Below, one piece after another: positions 12,122 to 21,987 of a stretch of 53,000 bases of DNA. Positions within the stretch are counted from its first letter, which is position 1. Each line of letters begins with the position of its first letter. This DNA comes from Tubulanus polymorphus (taxonomy: Eukaryota > Nemertea > Palaeonemertea > Tubulaniformes > Tubulanidae): NCBI RefSeq assembly GCF_964204645.1, contig NW_027437436.1, positions 126,001 through 179,000 on the forward strand, read 5' to 3'. A model generated the notes under the pieces. It was not told where the DNA came from, did no database searches, and was given only the letters and a program-made list of their open reading frames with translations. Position numbers and translations under genes: made by a program.

Positions 12122-12255
12122 TTGCTATAAATGAATGTATATAATGTATAAATAGAAGATAATAATTGTAACCGGTTTTACGGCGTCAAAAACTACTGTA
12201 TTTATTGACGAATTTTGTGGGTTCACGTGTGATCTCTCTCCCCCTTGATGACCTA

Positions 12256-13342
12256 CTACACACAAGTGACACTCGGTAGATGCTCATTCACAATAATCAC
12301 TACCGTGAAATCTTGCCCCGAGCGAAAAGCGGGTTCCCGTGGTAGATCATTAGTCGACTGAGTAGCGGGTTCCTGGGATAGATCTTCGGCCGACCGGATA
12401 GTGGATTCCCGTGTTAGACCTTTAGTCGACCGAGTGGTCGGTTCTCGGGGTAGATCTTCACCTGACCGATTAGCGGATCCGCGGGCATCAAAATGGCGGT
12501 TACAACACATTATGAAAAATGCACAATGGCAACTTTACATTGTTGTTAAACCGTCCATTCGTGGCGCTCATGAAGTACATGTTTATTACATTGTTCAGCG
12601 ACGTAAAACTGGAAAGAATGTTATAGATGAGTAGAAGTTTATCGTCCGCGTAGAATTCGGGGTTGGAGGAATTCCCCGGGTTAACGGCTGACCTACGGCG
12701 ACGTACCGCGCGCAGAATCAACGAATTGGGCACGATGATGATGGCGGAGGGTAAAACGAAATACAACATCATGTCCACAACTAAGAACGATTCGTAAGGC
12801 GGGCTAAAAACGGCAGCGGTTGGCAAATTCCATCTACGACGTCAAAGCCGATTATCAGCAGGGAATAGAACAGCGATAAGACAACGATTTGAACTACGAT
12901 AACGGCGTGCCAGAACTTCTTTCGTCTGAGCTCTACCGAAATGCGCGGGTTATATCTCGCCCGAGCCATGTTTAACGCCCGTTCAACGCACAGGTCGCAC
13001 GTGATCCAAGTCGAAATGGTTAATTAGTAAACATCGACTGAAATGGACGGTTCGGCAGAATAGCGCGCTGCGGTTCTGTAAGTTATGCACTGTCGAGTCG
13101 GCTAAATTCACCGGCAAGTACGAAAAAAGCAAACACATCTGATCGCTGATGCACAGCAGCAGAAACATCAAATAAACGGTGAACTTTCGGTACGTTTTCG
13201 ACTTCAGCACAACGATAGCGATGACGTTTCCGAAAGAACCGATTGGTAAAATCGTACACAGCCCCACAATCGCGGAAATACGTTGCGCCAGAAGCCAATT
13301 CGAATTCGACTCGGAGTTCGTACCATTATTTTCAGCGTACAT
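12256..13342 (-). pseudogene. Rhodopsin-like GPCR pseudogene
   Basis: Paralogue of the intact receptors at 20746 and 38544. Starting from the ATG at 13342 (MYAENNGTNSES), TM1 with GSFGN, TM2 and the TM3 cysteine read well. The frame then breaks within TM3 near 13020, resumes with ARARYNP and TM4, and breaks again after CQPLPF near 12806. The third block has TM5 but an in-frame loss of about 34 residues that removes TM6 (NSSNPEFY against the intact SSS...KPEFY). It continues through TM7 (SLNNVINMYFM), then shifts frame once more into a tail of 12-residue repeats, roughly RSGEDLPREPTT (12307-12468). At least three frameshifts plus the TM6 deletion make it non-functional as a receptor. The first ~19 codons are repeated at 31082-31140, where the large duplication begins. 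Confidence 0.9.
12307..12468 (-). repeat. 36-bp tandem repeat in the GPCR pseudogene tail
   Basis: About 4.5 units of 36 bp, each coding the pattern R-S-x-E/N-D-L-x-R/Q-E-P-x-x on the minus strand. It is homologous to the tail repeat of the intact receptors. Confidence 0.8.
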
Positions 13343-13600
13343 TTTTCCTTTGTAACGTATATACGCTGTCTTTCGCCTCCTCAAACAAGACCCGTTCTCG
13401 TGGGTATATTTGATCCAGTTAAGACGGATGTATATTTTTGGCTAATAACTTTTCGTTTAATATGAATATTGTTGTTCCAATTTATTTCTCATTAAATGCG
13501 ATGTAATTCACCGCTTAATAAAACGACTGAGTTGAAATTGCCACACCCAACAATACAACTGAGTTGAAGTTGCCACACCTAACGATAAAATGCGCAGTGG
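13343..13600 (-). promoter_or_regulatory. Conserved block upstream of GPCR pseudogene
   Basis: The ~250 bases upstream of the start codon align with the region upstream of the intact GPCR (21988-22220): CAAGACCCGTTCTC, AGACGGAT, GGCTAATAACTTTTCGTT and the GTTGCCACACC(C/T)A motif are shared. In this copy the motif AACTGAGTTGAARTTGCCAC occurs twice, at about 13529 and 13559. The block may be ancestral promoter sequence; no core promoter was identified. Confidence 0.45.
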
Positions 13601-14314
13601 GCGGATCTAGCCCTCAATTTGACCATGTCACAGCTTTTGAAAGGGCATTATTATTTCCATACTGATAGACTTAAAAAGGGTCAACCAGCAAGTGCCATAT
13701 AGCCATTAATCATCTTACAAAATTTAAATTCATTATCTTTGTTTTTAGGTAAGTATGTTTACAACGTCAAAATTGATGAATGAGATTCACAAAACATTTT
13801 ATTACTTGTACAAGTAAAATTTGAAATAAGATCAAGCAAAACCAAATATTCTTTCGAGACGAATACGTTAATGTCTTAATTTCTTCATCGTCTCAAGGCG
13901 CTGTTTCAAATTTGAAGGTTTAAAGAGATCGCGTAACTGCGCCAGCTACCTAACTTTATCGGGATCTAACGGTTCCCGCGCGTTTAGAATGTTACCAATA
14001 ATCAGGTCATAAATCGGCTCCTTGAAAGTCATATCACCAGACCAGTCGTCTTTCGTTGGACGCGATTGTCATTGAAAAATAAGCGCCTGCCTCCCCCGTC
14101 ATTTTTCCAAAAAGTGCTGATGAGAAATAAGGATATTTCTTGTAGCGAGGACAGAATACCATATGCAGTTTTCTATACGTTGGATATATTTTCCTCCTAA
14201 TTCTAGTTGCGCAAATGTATTACTCTTAGCCACATTTTTTATTATTTTAAGTTACAATACCTTCATTTCTTTGGTTAAATGTAGTGCATGATGAGCGTAG
14301 TCGTTTTATAGTTG
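13600..14314. other. Non-coding spacer in duplication copy 1
   Basis: Nothing coding is visible. The stretch lies between the GPCR upstream block and the LTR element and recurs at 31397-32111. Confidence 0.5.
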
Positions 14315-14318
14315 ACGA

Positions 14319-14806
14319 TATAACACCGTAGATATTTAACTAAATTTAGTTTAAATTAACAGAGCATTTTTTAGGTCTAGTTATGAATTCTATTTCTTAT
14401 TTTACAAATATTGTCTTATTTTCATTGATGTTACTAAGGGGGCAGGATGGCAATCAGTTTTGGAGTGTCGGACTGTTTTTTTGTTTTAGAAATGTACTTG
14501 AAGTGTCAGTCAGTTTGTATTGTTTTGATAACTGCCTTCTGGTCTCTGCCACCCTTGATGTCTTATGTAATGGCATCCGGTTCAAAATTTGTTGAAAGAA
14601 ATCAGAGATTCGAGTTGTAGCTTTTGAGCGGGTTGGATGTCCAGCCTAGTCCCTCCGATATATCCAAGAAAATAAAGTGAAATTTAAGTTAAGTTTGAGT
14701 TTGAAGTTTTAAGAACGCTTTCTCGTCGTTGCTTCCTGATCGTCGACTTAAGGATTTTTAACGTAGTTACCCTGTGCTTGCAAGGCGGAAATCTCAGGGT
14801 GCTACA
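14319..14806 (+). repeat. 5' LTR, element copy 1
   Basis: 488 bp, with AATAAA at 14671-14676 as candidate poly(A) signal. A 70-codon open frame inside (14383-14595) recurs in other LTR copies but is probably not coding. Downstream, TGTTGGTTGAACCCGGGCAC could be the primer site; its complement resembles a tRNA T-arm followed by CCA, but no specific tRNA is assigned. Confidence 0.85.
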
Positions 14807-14907
14807 ACTGTTGGTTGAACCCGGGCACGATAAAGATAAACCTAGGTATCCGTCCTCGAGCTAAAGTGAGTGCTGAACTATCTGTCGCTAAGTTCCCGAG
14901 CTTCAAG

Positions 14908-15753
14908 ATGACAATACGTTGGAATTCACATCCGGAATGGAGGCAAAAAGGACATCGAACTGATGCGCACTGTTACGGTAAATCAATCAAAATTGTGTGT
15001 AATCTTTGTTCTAGAATCGGACATTACGCTAGATTTTGTCCAGTTCAATTCTCAAAATTTCCCAGAAGAGAAACAAGATTTATTCGTCGGAAATCCGAAA
15101 AACAACGAAATCGGGACAAAATACGTATGGAAAATTACAATCGTTGGAAAGAATCGCGTTTTGAAGTCAGCCAGTTAGAACAGAAAATTCATAGCTTGGA
15201 AAATCAGCTTCGTGTCACGAATGAAAAACTGAAATCTGTTGAATATCGAAATTCGGAACTATCGTGTCAGATATCATCAACAAATCGTGATCAACCGTCA
15301 GACTTTTGGCATGATGCGCTTGAGGATCCATGGCTCCGAGACGTAAGCGTTCAAACTCAACTCGAATTTTCGGATAAAGATATTTGCGTTCAATGCGATT
15401 TATTGCCATTTGAAAAGACTTTATGTGATGCCAGTTCTCAGTGCACCATTGAAAATACCGTTTTAAACGTTGCGCCGTGGTTAGAAACTTCAAATTCGCA
15501 AACAGCCAAAAAGGAAAATTTTATTCGAAATATGATCACAGAAAATAACCGGCTAAAATTCGAAAACCAAGAGCTCGAAAAGAAATACACTGGAATGTGC
15601 GTTCGTATTCCTGCGCTCGAACAACAAGTTTATCGCTCGATGCAGATCATGAGCAGTTTAAATCTCTGTCCCAACAGTACAGATTCTGGGACAGCGCGCC
15701 TACCGTCTGAAAGCGTCAGAAAATCGAAGAAAAGACGCTCAAAACGGCTATAG
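14908..15753 (+). CDS. Gag-like zinc-knuckle/coiled-coil protein, 281 aa (copy 1)
   Basis: This is the only protein of the LTR element, and probably the nucleocapsid/packaging protein that binds the element RNA. The first ATG in frame is 14908; the frame is open upstream to the LTR but without an ATG. Residues 31-44 form a perfect CCHC knuckle, C-x2-C-x4-H-x4-C (CNLCSRIGHYARFC), the RNA-binding motif of retroviral nucleocapsid. A basic stretch follows (52-72). A coiled coil spans about 84-122 (heptads in SQLEQKIHSLENQL), and a second short one lies about 205-245. The C-terminus is strongly basic (KSKKRRSKR). The knuckle lies N-terminal to the coiled coils, the reverse of the usual capsid-then-knuckle order. 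A poly(A)-like AATAAA overlaps the region just past the stop. The frame is conserved in copy 2 with few substitutions. Confidence 0.75.
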   Translation: MTIRWNSHPEWRQKGHRTDAHCYGKSIKIVCNLCSRIGHYARFCPVQFSKFPRRETRFIRRKSEKQRNRDKIRMENYNRWKESRFEVSQLEQKIHSLENQLRVTNEKLKSVEYRNSELSCQISSTNRDQPSDFWHDALEDPWLRDVSVQTQLEFSDKDICVQCDLLPFEKTLCDASSQCTIENTVLNVAPWLETSNSQTAKKENFIRNMITENNRLKFENQELEKKYTGMCVRIPALEQQVYRSMQIMSSLNLCPNSTDSGTARLPSESVRKSKKRRSKRL

Positions 15754-15759
15754 AAAATA

Positions 15760-16665
15760 AATGTATTTAGTGGAGTTCTTGTGTTTTGCTCACGTCCGCT
15801 AGCAAAATGAAGAAATTATTTAGTACATAGTTGAATTTATTTGCCAATATCATATGTATGAAAACTAACTATTACTTGCTCAGTACACGTCTACGAGCAT
15901 GATTAATGTTAATTGAGATCGATTGGAAAAAGAATGACAATGTAAGATTAGACTAGCTGTATGTCACAGCAGATAAAAAGAGAATTATATGAATATTAAA
16001 ATATGTGGGATTGATAGGAAGTTAAATTTAATGATATGAATATATACACAAGAGTTGCGGTAAAAATAAAAGTATATACGTAATGATCGAAATAAAAGGA
16101 TTATTCAGTATACCTGCTGATTCCCTTTCTGCATCACATAAGAAGAGAAGAATGATTTATTTTAAAACCTAGGATAGACTATGTGTCATTTATGTAATTT
16201 CATTGTTTTTGTATTGTCACGTAATTGATCTGAACGTTTTGTGTCTTCTTTAAGTATTTGTATTCGTAGATATTCCATTTTAGCATAATGTAACCGTATT
16301 AGCATATATATATCATTCATCAATGGTGGTGGGTTTAGTACATTTCACCTACAAAAAAAACCTTTTTAATAACTTACAGTCATTCCGTGCTACAGGGACG
16401 ACCGGTAACCCTACCCTTTTAAACTGATTGTATTGTTAATTTTTAAGGAATAATCTAGAAAGCAAAATCATATATATCATATTATGAAATACATTTTTAC
16501 TGCTTCTACCATAGTTTATTTCCTCAAACAACGTAAATGTGTTCATTCTATTCTAATTGTAACTCAAATAAGTTAAATTGCAAACACAGAGCATTTTATA
16601 CATATTCTATTAATCATCAGTTTATAATGATATACCAATAAGAATGTATTTTCACATAATGCACT
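15760..16665. other. Non-coding interior of the LTR element, copy 1
   Basis: About 0.9 kb between the Gag-like stop codon and the hairpin before the 3' LTR. It is AT-rich, with no open frame and no trace of a pol gene. It is preserved in copy 2 at 33555-34463. Confidence 0.65.
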
Positions 16666-16712
16666 CAACTTTTGCATTACATGCAAAAGTTGAAGGAGAA
16701 GCAATGGGAGAA
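16666..16712 (+). promoter_or_regulatory. Perfect hairpin followed by polypurine tract
   Basis: CAACTTTTGCAT (16666-16677) and ATGCAAAAGTTG (16681-16692) form a perfect 12-bp stem with a 3-base loop. It runs straight into the purine-rich GAAGGAGAAGCAATGGGAGAA (one T) that ends at the 3' LTR. The purine tract is the expected plus-strand primer. The hairpin is conserved in copy 2 (34458-34486). Confidence 0.65.
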
Positions 16713-17200
16713 TATAACACCGTAGATATTTAACTAAATTTAGTCTAAATTAACAGAGCATTTTTTAGGTCTAGTTATGAATTCTATTTCTTATTTTACA
16801 AATATTGTCTTATTTTCATTGATGTTACTAAGGGGGCAGGATGGCAATCAGTTTTGGAGTGTCGGACTGTTTGTTTGTTTTAGAAATGTACTCGAAGTGT
16901 CAGTCAGTTTGTATTGTTTTGATAACTGCCTTCTGGTCTCTGCCACCCTTGATGTCTTATGTAATAGCATCCGGTTCAAAATTTGTTGAAAGAAATCAGA
17001 GATTCGAGTTGTAGCTTTTGAACGGGTTGGATGTCCAGCCTCGTCTCTCCGATATATCCAAGAAAATAAAGTGAAATTTAAGTTAAGTTTGAGTTTGAAG
17101 TTTTAAGAACGCTTTCTCGTCGTTGCTTCCTGATCGTCGACTTAAGGATTTTTTACGTAGTTACCCTGGGCTTGCAAGGCGAAAATCTCAGGGTGCTACA
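16713..17200 (+). repeat. 3' LTR, element copy 1
   Basis: 488 bp, matching the 5' LTR with scattered substitutions (for example GTACTCGAAG for GTACTTGAAG, AATAGCATCC for AATGGCATCC). It is followed by the ACGA target duplication. Confidence 0.85.
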
Positions 17201-17510
17201 ACGATATTACAACGCGCATAACGTAGATTTTATGAATAGGAATCGTTTCCATCTAACGTAATTCAAAAATCGTTATCGAATGAACGATGAAAATTGTTCC
17301 TGCGAACTCAACAAATGAGTCCAAGTTTGTCTAGAGAAAACGTATAATTTGATGATCATGAAGGCTTAAAAGAACCGAGATGGTTAATTGAACCAATGGG
17401 GTATCGGCACAAACCAGATGGCGCTGCAATACACTCAGACTAATTATTTTAATGATCAAATTCAAAATGACCCTAGGTGATGTTTCTATAAACTATTCAA
17501 ACCCAGTTTT

Positions 17511-18081
17511 ATGTTACAAAAGTACTTTCATTTACCTCTTAATCTCGCAATTAACTTGTGTAAATTTAGAACCTCCAATCTTACTACTACTGCTACTAGA
17601 AACCGTATTTTCAACCTTCCTGTGAACGGTGGTGACAAGTGCCCTCTGTGTTGTAAAGGAAGGCTCATTTCTAATGAGTCACACTATATCATTCATTGTC
17701 CGTCCCTCGTATTTGAAAGACAATTTTTTGCTGAAGTCCCGAATGATTGTAATTTTAACAATATCCTGATTGATCTTTTGCCCAATCACCTAAAGATCTT
17801 GCAGTTTATTTGCAAGAAACTTAGAAAAAAATTGAATCTGTCTACTGAATGACTGCTCTCATTTGTATTTTTCTAAAGTGTTATATTTGAATGTATATCT
17901 CTATGCATGGATAGTTCTAATTAGTTGCTATGCTATTTTCTGTTTGTTCATTTAGACAAGTATATTGTGTTATTGAATTTGTAATTTTTTATTCCGTGTT
18001 ATACATCTGTAAATCTTGTGCTGTCCCTCTAATACCTGTAATGGGTTTGAGTGTAAATAAAATTGAAAATTGAATTGAATT
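17511..18081 (+). mobile_element. 5'-truncated LINE: reverse transcriptase C-terminus and 3' tail (copy 1)
   Basis: The open frame 17511-17852 (113 codons) ends with a zinc-binding signature C-x2-C-x10-H-x4-C (CPLCC...SHYIIHCP, then a downstream R), typical of the C-terminal region after the reverse transcriptase in many invertebrate non-LTR elements. The 3' untranslated part ends in AATAAA (18056-18061) and AATTG repeats, the usual tail of such LINEs. The reverse transcriptase itself is absent, so this is a dead 5'-truncated insertion. Its 5' boundary is unclear, perhaps near 17450. Confidence 0.7.
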
Positions 18082-20745
18082 ACGTAGTGAAAATTAGTTC
18101 ATTTTCGATGAATTTTGAACTGGAATTTTAGGCTCTCATATGGAATTGTTGTCAAATAATTCATCAAATAGATATAAGATGGACGTTACCAATAAATGTA
18201 TGGTATAGTCTCATTAGAAATTGATGGGAAAAGTTGAGTCGAGTTGAATTAAAGAAAAGTAGAAAAAATTGAAGCGCGGTAACCGAGTCGAACCTGGTGG
18301 ATCCTCGCCTGCCGCACTTGGAATTCTCGATTGCCTCAGAGCCCATTGATGCAAACATGAGCATACGAATATTTATCACCACAATTTCCTAGTTCAAAAT
18401 CCTCTTCATAACGTTTGTAACAAACGGCTGGACAACACGCATTTCTTCGATTTCAGCAACGAGTCTGACCATCCAGCTTATTTGACCAATGAATCTCCTC
18501 AATGAATTAAACCAGCTGCAGGTAGGACCCCACTTTCGTTCACTCTGAAACCGTAGACGGCGTTTTTTTCCTGTATGGTGACCCTGATATCCTTGCATCT
18601 CATTTAAACCACCAAATCATTTCAAAAGTGGGTCAAAAAGTTTAGTTCAAAGTTCAAAAATTTACTGCTGAAAATTATGAACGTTGCAACAAAAATTAGA
18701 ATACACTGCAGACTGAACCAAGTACCATCATTTTCGTTTTCTATTCGGTATTTGCCTAGTTATTGACGAATTTACCCGTCAAATTATCTATTCATAATTA
18801 TATTTCTATTTTTCTAAATCACGCCCATAATGCTGATTACATCGCGATTATTATATATAACCGTATATTCTGTAAACTTTTGATCATTTTCTCGGTATAT
18901 GGAGGAAAATAGGATACGGACGTATTTGGAATTAATTACAGTAATAGAAGATGACAAATTTCAAAAAAATTAACAAACATAATTTAAAACATCATTGTTT
19001 ACAATTGTCCATACTTCTGTACGGATCTATACGTCAAGGCCTATTTTGATTAATTCAGCCAGCTTTCAAGTTGGATTCTTTTATACATCTAAGTTCCTTA
19101 AGGTAAAAACATGTAAGTAGTTTTCATGGGATACTGTAAGTTACAATCACGAAATAAATGCATTACGTCGTATTATGACATGTATTGATAAAACGCCATC
19201 AAGCTGATTAATATGGTTTTCAAATTTGATATAATTTTTATATTGCCTGAAATTAATGTACAGTAGAACTCGCTCACCTCGGATCACGGGGGACCGTAAA
19301 ATCTTTTCCGAGGTAGGCGAATTCCGAGGCAGGAGCAGAAATAGAAATGAATATTTTCAAAGACATAATAAGCTCCGATGTTTTAAGACATATCAAAACA
19401 AATGACCAATGAAAACTTCCCATTGTTTGTCTTTTCTTGACGTTAATAAGAATTCCTGGGGGAATTTCAGAGGGATTAAGTAAAGTTTAATCCAGCCAAG
19501 TTGCTTTTAAACGTACGTGATTTGATTTCCTGGCTATACATACTTTCTATTTCTCCAATAGATGGCGGCATTTGTCACGATAATTATTTAGGAACTCATT
19601 TTAGATTACCGGTAACACACTTGCGAATGCGATAAAATGTCACAAATAATAGACTTTTAATTTGAGATGTTTTACATTTTCAAGCTACATGTATAGTTCA
19701 AATTGTTTCAATTGTTTGAGTTCAAGTAGCTGAGGTCTGCTTAGTGACATTGTACACAGGTGAATGCGTGTATTTGATCACAAGTTATTACATCTTGACA
19801 GTGGTCGGCCGAAATGGTCGACACATTCTAAACGATTTAGAAAGCGGTACGGATTTGATCAGCATTATTTCCTTATTTCCAGCACTATATTGTTACAAGC
19901 ACCAACGTTTTCAGTCCTTGCAAATGGGTTTTTCAAATTAAAGCAGCAAAATCAGAGTAATCGCACTAGGCTAACGTCTATAGATAGGGGCCTAGTGGAA
20001 GGTAGAATTTACATGTCTATTGACAAGTTGACGGCGGGCTCTCTTTCTCAACGTTAAAGAGCAGCCACCATATGAGCTGTCAGCTAGATGCATAGCTTAC
20101 ACAAATGATCCAACACGACCCAGTGAATATACGAAACAGGCAGCTCATTCACACTGTTCCAGGGCCATGAACCCACTTTTCTAACACTTGATCGTTCCTA
20201 CATAGCCTGCTGTTAACTCGTCAGATACAACGGTGTAAATAACCATCATCGTATATCTGGATTGCGTTAAAGTTATATTTTGAAATCTTTCAACAGTCCA
20301 TGTGGGCTGGCTGTTAACCTTCAAGTTATACAATGTATCCTTAGCTTCCTTGGATTTTCTATTTTGTAATCATCATTATCTTTATATGTTTTACGTGCCT
20401 AGTGAAGGTCTCCGTTGTAGTGGCAGAAATGGTGAAATTGTGATCGTATGTATAATTCCCAATTTCAACCAGGAAAGTGCTCAGAATGCGCCTAAAATGG
20501 ATCTCATTTTTCAAAATCAAACCCCAACTTATAACTCGTACCTACAGCCCTGCATTCTTTTTTTTCGTAAACTTACGGATCTATACGCATAATAAAATTA
20601 CTAGACGAGCATGATCTAATGAGTCGATTTCAAATCGAATCATGTTTCCATAAGCATCTGTTCCAAGATTTCTCACTAGCGACACTTGGTCGATCCTCAC
20701 TTGCCACAAGCTGGTTCATCTAATGCCGCAGTGTCGATGCCCCTA
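18082..20745. other. Non-coding stretch in duplication copy 1
   Basis: No gene recognised. Two minus-strand open frames (18164-18382 and 18389-18598) and several plus-strand ones lack known motifs. They are intact in copy 2, but that only reflects the recent duplication. Near 19275-19335 a segment with CCTCGG, CCGAGGTAGGCGAATTCCG and CCGAGGCAGG looks like part of a dispersed element. Confidence 0.45.
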
Positions 20746-21987
20746 CTACACACTAGTGACACCTGCTAGATCCTCAATTACGGAAGTCTCGAACGTGAGA
20801 ACTTCGCCTGACTGAATAACGGGTTCACGGGGGATATCTTCACCTGGACGAACATAGATTTCCCTGGCATGATCTTTAGCTGACCGAATAGCGGGTTTTG
20901 TGGATAGATTTTCGCCTAACTGAGGGTTGGCGGATTCCCGGGGTAGATCTTCACCCGTGCTAACAGCGGGTACCTGGGTTAGATCCTCAACTGACCGATT
21001 AACGGATTCACGAGCACCACATTTTTGCTTACAACACGTATTGAAAATGCACAATGACGACTTTAAAACGTCTTTTACATCGTTGTTTAACCTTCCACTC
21101 GTGGCGCTCAAGAAATACATGTTCAACGCATTATTCAGCGACGTAAAATGAGAAAGAATGTTGTAGATGAGTTGATATTTAGCGTCCAAGTAAAACTCCG
21201 GTTTGATTTTTACGAATATCGTCGCTACCGAACTCGTTATCACGTAAATCGTGCTTATGGTTACGATACTTAGAGTTATCGGTTCGGATATCATTTTCCT
21301 CGCGGAGGAGGAGTGCGCCGGGTTGACAGCTGACCTACGGTGGCGCAGCACCGCGTGCAAAATCACCGTATTGCAAACGATGATGATAGTGGAGGGGAAA
21401 GCGAAATACATCAACATATCCATGAGTACATACAATTCGTAATGCGGCCTGAAAAACGGCAGCGGCTGGCAAATTCCATCTACGACGTCTAAGCCGTAGA
21501 TCAATTGGGAATAGAACAGCGATAAGGTAGCGATTTGAACCGCGATAGTCGCATGCCAGAATTTCTTTCGTCTACGCTCTACCGAAATACTCGGGTTATA
21601 TCGCGCCCGAGCAGCGATCAGCGCCCGTTCAACGCACAGGTCGCACATGATCCAAGTCGAAATGGTCGTCAGTACGCCTCGACTAAAATATACGGTACGG
21701 CAGAATAGCGCGCTGCGGTTCTGTAAGTTATGCACCGTCGAGTCGGCTAAATTCAGCGGCAAAAACGAAAAAAGCAAACACATCTGATCGCCGATGCACA
21801 GCAGCAGCCACATCGAATAAACGGTGAATTTTCGGTACGTTTTAGACATCAATACAACGATAGCGATTACGTTTCCGAAAGAACCGATCGGGAGAATCGT
21901 GCACAGCCCGATAATTGCGGATATACGTTGCGCCAGAATCAAATTTGGATTGGACTCGGAGTTCGTACCATTATTTTCCGCGTACAT
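20746..21987 (-). CDS. Rhodopsin-like (class A) GPCR, 413 aa, copy 1
   Basis: Seven-helix receptor in one exon, probably a plasma-membrane peptide or chemical sensor; the ligand is unknown. The start MYAENNGTNSES gives an extracellular N-terminus with a sequon at N6. Helices: TM1 22-46 with GN at 38-39, TM2 56-80 with D67, C96 pairing with C173 in loop 2, TM3 97-122 ending CVER (E120-R121 in place of DRY), TM4 143-167, TM5 186-212 with P198, TM6 235-259 lacking CWxP, TM7 271-294 with N289 but M and L where NPxxY has P and Y. The STWIMCDLCVER pattern in TM3 and the degenerate TM7 resemble receptor families expanded in spiralians (TRH/FMRFamide-receptor-like); that assignment is from memory. 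The tail from 331 to 403 is six 12-residue repeats. Identical to the 38544 copy. Confidence 0.92.
   Translation of the reverse strand: MYAENNGTNSESNPNLILAQRISAIIGLCTILPIGSFGNVIAIVVLMSKTYRKFTVYSMWLLLCIGDQMCLLFSFLPLNLADSTVHNLQNRSALFCRTVYFSRGVLTTISTWIMCDLCVERALIAARARYNPSISVERRRKKFWHATIAVQIATLSLFYSQLIYGLDVVDGICQPLPFFRPHYELYVLMDMLMYFAFPSTIIIVCNTVILHAVLRHRRSAVNPAHSSSARKMISEPITLSIVTISTIYVITSSVATIFVKIKPEFYLDAKYQLIYNILSHFTSLNNALNMYFLSATSGRLNNDVKDVLKSSLCIFNTCCKQKCGARESVNRSVEDLTQVPAVSTGEDLPRESANPQLGENLSTKPAIRSAKDHAREIYVRPGEDIPREPVIQSGEVLTFETSVIEDLAGVTSV
20779..20997 (-). repeat. 36-bp tandem repeat coding the GPCR tail, copy 1
   Basis: Six degenerate units (one of 39 bp) coding x-S-G-E-D-L-P-R-E-P-x-x, the cytoplasmic tail of the receptor. 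It keeps the reading frame and is shared with the pseudogene paralogue. Confidence 0.8.

Larger units (their letters stand above)
14319..17200 (+). mobile_element. Gag-only LTR retrotransposon, copy 1 (2.9 kb)
   Basis: Two direct repeats of 488 bp, 14319-14806 and 16713-17200, begin TATAACACC and end GGTGCTACA, near-complementary ends. The insertion is flanked by ACGA at 14315-14318 and 17201-17204, a 4-bp target duplication typical of retroviral-type integration. A purine tract (16692-16712) sits directly before the 3' LTR. The 1.9 kb interior encodes one Gag-like protein and no protease, reverse transcriptase, RNase H or integrase. The element must therefore depend on enzymes from a relative, like plant and animal TR-GAG or LARD-type elements. 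The LTRs differ at about ten sites, so it is not a very recent insertion. Confidence 0.88.

Noticed and set aside
14383-14595. 70-codon open frame inside the LTRs (also 16777-16989 and 32180-32392)
   Set aside because: It lies wholly within the LTR, matches no family, and is broken by a 4-base insertion in the fourth LTR. Its conservation only reflects LTR identity.
14807-14830. Naming a specific primer tRNA for the LTR element
   Set aside because: The candidate site resembles a T-arm complement but not the 3' end of a tRNA I can identify.
18255-18380. Minus-strand GGTTCGACTC near 18285, possible tRNA or SINE
   Set aside because: The flanks do not form an acceptor stem and no A box is at the right distance.
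20927-21442. Plus-strand open frames across the GPCR
   Set aside because: They are antisense shadows of the receptor coding sequence.
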